NCBI RefSeq assembly: GCF_033958435.1
Contig: NC_134145.1
Span: forward strand, 35,429,501 to 35,493,500
Direction: 5' to 3'
Source of the DNA: Carettochelys insculpta
Taxonomy: Eukaryota; Chordata; Testudines; Carettochelyidae
DNA length: 64,000 nucleotides
Of the stretch, positions 57,040-64,000 are shown one piece after another; within the stretch, counting starts at the first letter, position 1; every line of letters begins with the position of its first letter. A program made the translations under genes and the position numbers. The notes beneath the pieces are model-generated. The model made no database searches. It was not told the DNA's origin and saw only the letters and a program-made list of their open reading frames with translations.

Positions 57040-57430
57040 TGTGATGGAGTGGGGGATACCTGTGTGTGTGGCTCACAGAAGGTGTGGGGCTCCTGCTGAG
57101 GGTAACCCTGACAATCAGGTAACACCTTTGTACTGCAGACAAAGGAGGAGGTGGAGCCTGAGGGGTTTGAATTGGAACTGGGAGTTGGAAGCAGTTAGTC
57201 TGGGCTGGCAGAGAGAGACAAAGGAGGGGGCCAGGCCCCAGCTCTGGGGGCCCCTCGGGGCCTCCTCTCCCCAACATGGATTGGACTGGCTGTCTCTGCC
57301 TGCTGTACTGACTCCTCTGAACGATGCTGTGTCCTGTCGACTAATAAACCCGCTGTTTTCCTGCTGAGTGAGAGACTCTCCTGCCTGCAGACAGGGTGCA
57401 GAGCACTGGGGACCCCAGAACCCCATCACA
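57040..57430 (+). mobile_element. Solo LTR of an endogenous retrovirus-like element
   Basis: 391 bp beginning TGTGATGG and ending CCATCACA, an 8-bp perfect inverted terminus of TG...CA type. It is flanked by identical pentamers GAGGG (57035-57039 and 57431-57435). A TAATAAACC polyadenylation signal lies in the 3' part (about 57341-57349). No internal gag/pol region or second LTR is present, so it most likely arose by LTR-LTR recombination. Orientation is from the polyA signal. It sits roughly 0.5 kb upstream of the probable HCCS first exon. Confidence 0.8.
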
Positions 57431-57619
57431 GAGGGTCATGATGGGTTTAGATGCTGGTGGTTGCAGCTCAGTGAGGAGGGGCTCGTCGAGGCGGTGCAGG
57501 GGAGAGAAGACTGGCCAGAAATGGGGGTCGACGCAGTAGCTCAACAGGGGAGCCCCAGCTGCTGCCCAGCATAACTGAGCGACCCCCGAAACTGCGGTGT
57601 TGGTGCCTGACCAACCTGA

Positions 57620-58420
57620 CACCACTTGGGGACCTAACAGCGCGTGCCCGGATGATGCGCCTTCCCGTTGTCCCTGAGGCAAGGCCGGACCGCCCGCTAG
57701 CTCTGCATTCAGGGCAGAAAAGGAGGCGCGGAACTGCGCACGCGCAGCAAGTCTTGCACGCCCAATTCCCACTCCGTAAGCCCCCCCCCCCGCCTTCGCT
57801 CTACCCTCTTTCTTGTTTTGGCGCCCGCGTAGAGGGAGCGGCGCCTGACGGCTCACGCGAGAAGTGGCGACGCGTGGCGTCTCGTGCCGCAGTGGTGGCG
57901 GGCGTTGCTGGCTGTGCTGAAAGGACGTTAAGGTACCGTGGCTGCGAGAGCCGCTCCCTGGGGGAGGTGCTGCGGTGTCCAGGTAGGCGGCAGGCCTCAC
58001 TTTGCCAAGGTCACGTGCTCCGCCGCCCCCCGGGGGAGGGGGATCGGGGACCAGCCGAGTCGAGTGGGAGCGTTGCTATGCGGAAGCCTCAGCCTCAGCC
58101 TCAGCCTCGTCCGCCTCCTTCACGCCCCTCCGGCAGGGCAGCCCCAGGGGAGATCTGCGCGCTGTGACCTCTGCGTGTCCCCGCCCTGCCCGCCCAGCCA
58201 GCTTGAGGGCCGCGCTTGTGCTGAGGCTGGGGGCTGTTTGGGCTTGCGGGCGGCCTGGGCGTCGCTCCCACAGTACTGCCATGGGCGCCCTCCTACGGAC
58301 CAGCTCAGGGCCCTCCTCGGACCCGCGCCTCGCCGTCTTCCAGCGAGGCCTGGGGTCACGGCTGGGTGCGGGTGACTCACCACGTCATTTGGGCGCGTGC
58401 TGGAGGCTCGTACATTTTTT
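57620..58420 (+). promoter_or_regulatory. HCCS: CpG-rich promoter region of HCCS
   Basis: An abrupt change to GC-rich sequence dense in CG dinucleotides, beginning just after the solo LTR and fading by about 58450. No TATA box stands out, as usual for housekeeping genes. It contains the likely non-coding exon 1. The numerous open frames on both strands (57338-58577) reflect high GC content. Confidence 0.6.
57830..57982 (+). other. HCCS: Probable HCCS non-coding exon 1
   Basis: A good donor, CCAG|GTAGGC, follows 57982 within the CpG-rich region, 1.7 kb before the coding exon's acceptor. The transcription start cannot be fixed; the start given is only an estimate. An alternative donor is TTAAG|GTACCG near 57930. 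Confidence 0.35.
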
Positions 58421-58429
58421 CTCTACCGT

Positions 58430-59050
58430 CCCGTGGAAGTGGGGAGTCTCTGCCCGACGTCACAGAAGGAGACCTGAATTGTTGGGCAATCAGGTGATTT
58501 GTCCAAGGTCATCCAGAGTCAGGCAGAATCAGAAATTGAATGAAGCAGTTCTTAAAAATCCACATACAGTGCCTTAACTGCTGTGTAAACCCTGCCTTAA
58601 CCTCAAGTCTGTTCTTCCCTTCAAATGAGGTAATAGGATATGTGGTAGTAGGTAGCGTAGAATTTAACCTTACACATAATAATTAAACAAGCAGTTGTGT
58701 TGATATGGGAAATCATCCAATTCAGTTCATGTTTCATTACCAGTATTAATTAGGTCGTACACCCTGAAAAAGAGCAACAATAGGATTTTATTTTTGTCAC
58801 TAGATTTGGTATTTGTGGCAGTGTACACAGAGGAAACAAATGGCTTGTCTAAGAAGGTGCTAATTTTAAAGATGCTCTTTATGGTAGACCCATGCATACT
58901 GAAGGTCCCACCTTTGGTATTGACAGGAATGACACACATCCAACGTAATTTGCCTCATTAACTAGTCCTATTAGTGACATAACTCCCCTGTCCCCATACA
59001 CTCCCTGCAATATAAACCCTGGATTCTGTTTTTCCACTCCATTTTCATTT
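58430..59050. other. HCCS intron 1, no feature seen
   Basis: Non-coding. Includes the 3' flank of the CpG-rich region and ordinary AT-rich intron. Confidence 0.4.
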
Positions 59051-59054
59051 GAAT

Positions 59055-59145
59055 AAGTGGCTTTTACCCAGGAATGTTCATGACCTAATAAATTGGTTAG
59101 TATCTAAGATGCCACAGGACTGCTTGTTATTTTTGAAAGTCACAT
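59055..59145 (+). mobile_element. Penelope-like 3'-end remnant
   Basis: GACCTAATAAATTGGTTAGT followed by CACAGGACTGCTTGTTATTT closely parallels the CACCTAATAAATTATTTTGT ... GACTGCTTTTTTGTTTT tails of other Penelope copies here, but is more diverged, suggesting an older subfamily. Confidence 0.5.
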
Positions 59146-59361
59146 GGTAAATTGAGGCAGCGCCAGACTATAACCCAAGCTGCTGTGATTCATAAAAATA
59201 ATAGTTGTTTTTATTGAAGACTGCAGGACTTGGACTAACATTTTGTGCTGTTCTGACATAGCATCATATATAGCTTCATATATAGCTGGATATTCGCTAA
59301 AAAACCAGACACTTTGCTGATAACTGTCAAAATTTACAATTAATGATGAATTCATGAAATA

Positions 59362-59539
59362 CAGTAAAAACTTTATTATCTGGTATCCTCAGGGAATTGC
59401 GAATGCCTGATACTGACACATAGTCAAGCTGGGTCCAGCATTCGGCCCCGCTCTGCCCCTTCATCCAGCAGTGGGCATCTGGCCCTGCTCTGACAGCCCC
59501 AGCCAGGCAACCAAATGTGCCTTCTGTAGGCTTTTACTG
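59362..59539. mobile_element. Pogo/mariner-like MITE with TA duplication
   Basis: TA at 59360-59361 and 59540-59541. Ends are CAGTAAAAACTTTATTATC and, in reverse complement, CAGTAAAAGCC. It lies in HCCS intron 1. Confidence 0.75.
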
Positions 59540-59669
59540 TACTTATATGCTGACTATTCTTTGATCATGTCCAAGTTTGTTTTTAATTGAAATTGCTTGT
59601 TATATATTTTTCTATCGAAAATGTATTCATAGTTATGTTTAAGTATTGTCTATCATTTTGTCTTTTTAG

Positions 59670-59832
59670 ATATTCGATTTTTTTCTCTTCAAAACTGATT
59701 GAAAATTAAAAGTTGCGATGGGTTTATCTGCTTCATCTCCATCTATTTCCCTTCATTCACCAGATATATCTGTACATCCTCAAACAGCATCTGCATCTTC
59801 AGAATGTCCGATGCATCAGGAAAAAATGGAAG
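59670..59832 (+). CDS. HCCS: HCCS exon 2, start of coding
   Basis: The acceptor TTGTCTTTTTAG opens the exon at 59670. The coding start is ATG at 59718, and the coding part 59718-59832 gives MGLSASSPSISLH, a Ser/Pro-rich stretch, then SECPMHQEKMEG. The last base completes a codon with the next exon; donor AG|GTAACT. The MGLS start and a Cys-Pro heme-regulatory-like motif (CPMH) are characteristic of holocytochrome c synthase. This enzyme of the mitochondrial intermembrane space attaches heme covalently to the CXXCH motif of cytochrome c and c1. No earlier in-frame start exists within the exon context that preserves this similarity. Confidence 0.9.
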
Positions 59833-60135
59833 GTAACTACAATCAAAATTGAGTGAAACAAAATCTAAGCCTTAGAAAAGTACTTTGAAAGCGATTTGGC
59901 AAGGAAGGATAGCTGTTTATTAGCAAAGGATGTTAGTATGGCAAGCGTTTTCCCCTCACAACTGCAACTAGCAAGTAATTGTATTTTTAAAGATCAAGAT
60001 GGGTCAGTTTCTCACCGAGCTGTTTTACATGCTAAAACTAGTTCAGCATTCTGTCTCCTGCAGTAAAGGTCTAAAGTTGCATTTTTTTTTCCATTGATAT
60101 ATGTGCTATTCATGTGCTTAATTACAGAACTCTGA

Positions 60136-60350
60136 ACTAAAACAAAAAAGCAGTCAAGTAACACTTTAAAGACTAACAAAATAGTTTATTAGGTGATGAG
60201 TTTTTGTGGGACAGATCTGAAGAAAGTGGGTCTGTCCCACGAAAGCTCATCACCTAATGAATTATTTTGTTAGTCTTTAAAGTGCTACTTGACTGCTTTT
60301 TTGTTTTGATAGAATACAGACTAACACAGCTATCGCTCTGTCACTGTTCA
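60136..60350. mobile_element. Twin-inverted Penelope-like insertion with 12-bp duplication
   Basis: Two copies of a Penelope 3' end (AACAAAAAAGCAGTCAAGTA and its complement) face each other around about 60225, forming arms of about 80 bp. ACAGAACTCTGA flanks both sides (60124-60135 and 60351-60362). It is a single insertion event in HCCS intron 2. Confidence 0.85.
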
Positions 60351-60362
60351 ACAGAACTCTGA

Positions 60363-61864
60363 TCTGAGATCTTGGATCGTAAGAGGACCTGATTCCCAAA
60401 TGTGCTTTTTAAATGTGTAGGTGTATTTATTTATTTAAGTTCACATGGTCTCAGTGACTCTAGATCTTTGAAACTGTAGTTGCCAAAAGCTACTTCAATC
60501 TAACCATTTGGGATTTCACAGTTAGTCATTATAAATCATGATATGCAGAAAACTCAGTTCAGATGGCAATACCTACGTAGTTGTGTTGCATGTCTTTTTG
60601 TCTTAGGTATATACTTTTGCATACATATTAAGGAAAAAAATCAGTATATGTGCAAAGCAGTAGAGTTGATGTTCTTTTTCCCAAACCTTAACATTTGCAC
60701 TTCGTGCCTTTTGGTCACTAACTATGAATCTTAAGTTTCAATTTTTTTAAGAATTCTGAAAGGGAATTAAAATTTCTTATTACAGTCTTGACGTTTAAGA
60801 TGTCTCAAATGCTTTGGGATGTAGCTTTTAATTCACCTTTAAATATGTACAGAAATATATATTCCTGAAGTTGTGAAATTTTGTTTGCTTCCTTATAACT
60901 TCCAGTCCAAATTTATTCAAATTTAGTATCCATAGAGAATTTGGATGGCTGCAAAGTTTGGGGAAAATTCCAATAGATTTATGTTTGCGTAGAAACAAGC
61001 ATGGGAACATCAGTCCCAAATAAACTGGTTTTGAAAGATTTGAATATGTGAACGTTTCATAATAGAAACTCTTCTGGTACTTGAATTGTATTGTACTAGC
61101 TGCTTGCAGTAATAATTGTGGCAATCCTGATTCTGTGGATGGTTCACCACAGTAACTGTTACAAGGTCTCCATTAAATTAATCACCAGCTCTGCTATATG
61201 GAGTGATCGCAAGTTAGTATTTACTCTTTTCTCTTAAGTTTGTTGTTCATGGTTCTCTCCTGAGCTCCAGATGTTGCAAGCTCATCTGCATAGGCAGATC
61301 CACAGAAAGTCTGAACTAAATTAGAAGGGCTCCACGTAGGGTCTGGAATTTCAGGAATAGGGCTTTTGTTGCAAATGGATGTCAAAAAAAAAAAATAAGG
61401 TGAATTGTTTGAGTTGCTTGGTGTTCACATTTAATCAGAAACTTTGGTGTGTAACTTATCAGGTGAAATATATGGATTGCGTGCTCTTAAGAAACCTATA
61501 CAGACATACACAAAAACTGCAAAATTTTGTTTTTTTGTCAGTTTAAATTCAAGAATCATTGAAACTACAAGCATAGTAATGAAAAAAACACAGCCAATTT
61601 TTTGGCTGTTCAGATTACTTTCATCTAATTGGAACTGTCAGTATCAATATGTTGCTGTTTTTAAATGGTAAGAAATAACATCATATTGTTAACCGGTAAT
61701 TGGAGGGAAAGAGCAAATGGCAGGGGTTTTACACTTCAGTTTGGGGAACTCTAAGAAAATTGACACTTACCTATTTGCACTTGATGTTCTTCCCTTTTCA
61801 AGTCCCATTACATTTGTTTGAATTCTTTTTTTGTACTAATATATGGTTTAATTTTCTTCATCAG
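60363..61864. other. HCCS intron 2, no feature seen
   Basis: AT-rich intronic sequence up to the acceptor CTTCATCAG. Confidence 0.5.
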
Positions 61865-62016
61865 GTTGTCCAGTGCACATGAAATCTCCTGACCAAGGTG
61901 CTGAAAACCAAAATAATACTTTACCTGCACATCAAGATAGAGCATATGAATATGTGGAGTGTCCTATGAAATCTCGTACATCTCAAATTAAAGATGACAT
62001 AGATCCTAGAAATAGG
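61865..62016 (+). CDS. HCCS: HCCS exon 3
   Basis: Acceptor TTTTCTTCATCAG, donor AGG|GTAACT. It adds (G)CPVHMKSPDQGAENQNN, then LPAHQDRAYEYVECPMKS and IKDDIDPRNR. The PAH-x-RAYEYVECP block is highly conserved in the family, and a second and third Cys-Pro motif (GCPVH, ECPMK) occur. With one base carried from exon 2 the 152 bp make 51 whole codons and end in phase 0. The frame is intact. The Lys/Asp-rich end varies between species. Confidence 0.9.
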
Positions 62017-62684
62017 GTAACTTTCATGGCATCTGTGTGTCTTTTTAAGACCATGTTTCTGAAGTGTGTTAACTATGAAAATGAGATCTCAGCAGCACTA
62101 GCACATATAAAAGAACTATGCATTTTAAAACTGTGTCTATATCTTTAATACTGAATTTCCTGGTCACATATTTGTTTTGTGAATACACTTAAGAGTAATT
62201 GCTGAACAATTAGGGCCTAAAATTTGTTCTATTTTTAAAATAATTCCACTTGGGTAAGGCATGTCCTTACAATTGTAACGTCTGCTTAACAAATATGCAT
62301 ATGGTGGTCCATAAAACCACTGCTATATGTGTGTTAATGGCTCATTTAATATTTCCAAGGCTGGCAGATGTCTGAATGCTATCTGATTGGGTTGCTCAGA
62401 GGGATCTGAAGCATGGCCTCAGTAAGATTCCTATTATTTAAAGTAAAACTGTGATGTGGAGATTTGGGTTTAAAAAGGAGAAAAAGGGCATATGGCAGTT
62501 GTTGGTATGTCTCATCCATGCCTACTTGAGAAGAGGAGTAGTTATTTCTTCAGAACCTCTATAGGGCTATGCTTTTCGATGTCTGTAGCAACTCTTGTTT
62601 TATTGTGGTTGTTTTAAAAAGTATTCTGAGATAGCAGAACACTTTTGGTTCTGAGCTTTTGTTAAAATAATCATTTGTGTTTAG
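62017..62684. other. HCCS intron 3, no feature seen
   Basis: AT-rich intron between exons 3 and 4; no repeat identified. Confidence 0.5.
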
Positions 62685-62833
62685 ATGCCACCACCTAATC
62701 AAATACCATCCCCAGATCAACCATTTCCACTGTCAACTGCCAGAGAAGAATCTTCCATTCCTAGAGCACGTTCAAATCAAAAATGGGTTTATCCCTCAGA
62801 GCAAATGTTTTGGAATGCTATGCTGAGGAAAGG
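62685..62833 (+). CDS. HCCS: HCCS exon 4 (gene continues past window)
   Basis: Acceptor TTGTGTTTAG, donor AAAGG|GTAAGT. It encodes [20 protein letters not shown], then EESSIPRA and [17 protein letters not shown](G), the start of the conserved catalytic module of HCCS. About 138 residues are visible of a family length near 270. The His residue that ligates heme and the rest of the catalytic region lie downstream, outside the window. Two bases remain for a split Gly codon. No stop or frameshift is seen, so the gene is probably functional. Whether it is the direct HCCS orthologue or a second sauropsid/fish-type paralogue cannot be decided here. Confidence 0.9.
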
Positions 62834-63444
62834 GTAAGTAAACTTCTCTTGCCCAATAGTATGTGTGCTAGCCTGAAGGCTGCAGAATAATTTATACATT
62901 GCTTTTGTAAGCATTTAATTAAGAATTAAGCTGGTTTCAAAAACTTGGTCACTATGAGTTTTTTTTTAGTCTTCTTTGAATAAAAGGTTCACCATCGTGA
63001 ACACTAGATCAGGTTCACTGGTGTTAGCAATATGGAACCCCTAGTACAGATCAGGCTTCTGTCTAGGAGTATCGTAAAAGCAGTTAGACATTCACTGAAT
63101 AGGTTAAAATCAAGTGGTGTTACAAACACTGATGGCTACAGGAGCTTTGCTTATAACTAGGGGTATGTCTGCACTTACTGCAGCACTGATGCTGCAGAGA
63201 GAGATCTTCAGAGGTTCAATTTAGTGCATATGTAGTGATGCACTAAATCAAATGCTGAGGGCATCCCCATCAACCCTGGTACCCCTTCCAATTGCCAGAA
63301 GAAAGGGAAGTTAATGGGAACTTTTCTCCCATTGACTTTCCTCACTGGGGATGGTGGAGACTGCCCTAAGGTCTTTCAGTTCCAGCTACATTATCCAGCT
63401 GGAGTTGTTTATTTTAGGTAGAGTTTCTCCCTTAATGTAGACAT

Positions 63445-64000
63445 GAATAGTAACAGAGAGGAAGCCATGCTAGTCTATATACTATCAAAACAAAAAAGCA
63501 GTCAAGTAGCACTTTAAAGACTAGCAAAATAATTTATTAGATAAGCTTTCGTGGGACAGACCCACTTCTTCAGACTATAGCCGTACCAGAACAGACTCAA
63601 TATTTAAGGCACAGAGAACCAAAAACAGTAATCAAGGTGGAGAAATCAGAAAAAAAATTATCTAGGTGAGCAAATCAGAATAGAGGGGCAGAAGGGGGCG
63701 TGGGTCAAGAATTAGATTAAGCCAAGTATGCAAACGAGTCCCTATAGTTCTCAGAAGATTCCCATCCTGGTTCAAACCACGTGTTAATGTGTCAAATTTG
63801 ACTATAAAAGAGAGTTCAGCAGCCTCTCTTCCAAGAGTGTTGTGAAAATTCCTCTTCAGTAACACGCAGACTCTTAAGTCATTAACAGAATGGCCCACTC
63901 CATTAAATGTAGACTAACTGGTTTGTGGATCAGGAGTGTTTTGATATCTGTTTTGTGCCCATTAACTCTTTGTCTGAGAGAGTTTGAAGTCTGTCCAATA
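63445..64000 (-). mobile_element. Penelope-like element, 3' part, runs off window
   Basis: In reverse complement the sequence matches 28250-28790 of the longer copy: the GIY-YIG downstream segment (VNDLRVCVLLKRNFHNTLGR, EAAELSFIVKFDTL), the untranslated tail, and the end CAAAACAAAAAAGCAGTCAA at 63486. It continues beyond 64000. It lies in an HCCS intron in antisense orientation. Confidence 0.85.

Noticed and set aside
57341..58577. Long open frames on both strands (up to 219 codons)
   Set aside because: High GC content of the CpG-rich region lowers stop frequency; no domains, and frames overlap the LTR and promoter arbitrarily.

Overview
The window reads as turtle (probably cryptodiran) nuclear DNA. 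This is inferred from vertebrate split genes lying in a dense mixture of CR1 and RTE LINEs, a DIRS retrotransposon, Penelope-like elements, PIF/Harbinger and pogo/mariner-type MITEs, hAT MITEs, a solo LTR and a tRNA-derived SINE with a CR1-like tail. The species cannot be fixed from the sequence alone.

Host genes, both on the + strand: (1) the last four coding exons of a TLC-domain membrane protein gene, TLCD4/TMEM56-like, at 22747-22805, 24706-24800, 35458-35531 and 41647-41962. The splice phases agree, and the 3'UTR probably runs to an AATAAA near 44323. I did not find the N-terminal exons. (2) The 5' half of a holocytochrome c synthase (HCCS) gene: a CpG-rich promoter region near 57.6-58.4 kb, a probable non-coding exon 1, and coding exons at 59718-59832, 61865-62016 and 62685-62833. 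It continues past the window.

Layout: 0-3.4 kb holds MITEs and an 823-bp pogo/mariner-like element (2240-3062) that carries a PDE8B-like first-exon fragment. 3.4-14.6 kb is a Russian doll of three DIRS-type elements; the innermost (about 7685-13702) is structurally complete, with terminal inverted repeats, an internal complementary region, gag, RT-RNase H and a tyrosine recombinase. 14.6-22 kb holds a Penelope fragment, CR1 pieces and hAT MITEs. 22-44.3 kb is TLCD4, whose introns house a palindromic MITE, a SINE, a 5'-inverted Penelope element, a 3.9-kb PIF/Harbinger transposon with both of its genes, and a CR1 split by a MITE. 44.3-57 kb is intergenic and includes a nested hairpin (48.5-49.0 kb) and a MITE containing an RTE containing a CR1 (49.4-54.2 kb). 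57-64 kb is HCCS, with a solo LTR immediately upstream and Penelope insertions in introns and at the window edge.

No CRISPR array, rRNA or functional tRNA was seen. Nearly all long open frames outside the host exons are transposon remnants with stops and frameshifts. The most unusual object is the transposon carrying a PDE8B-like first exon.
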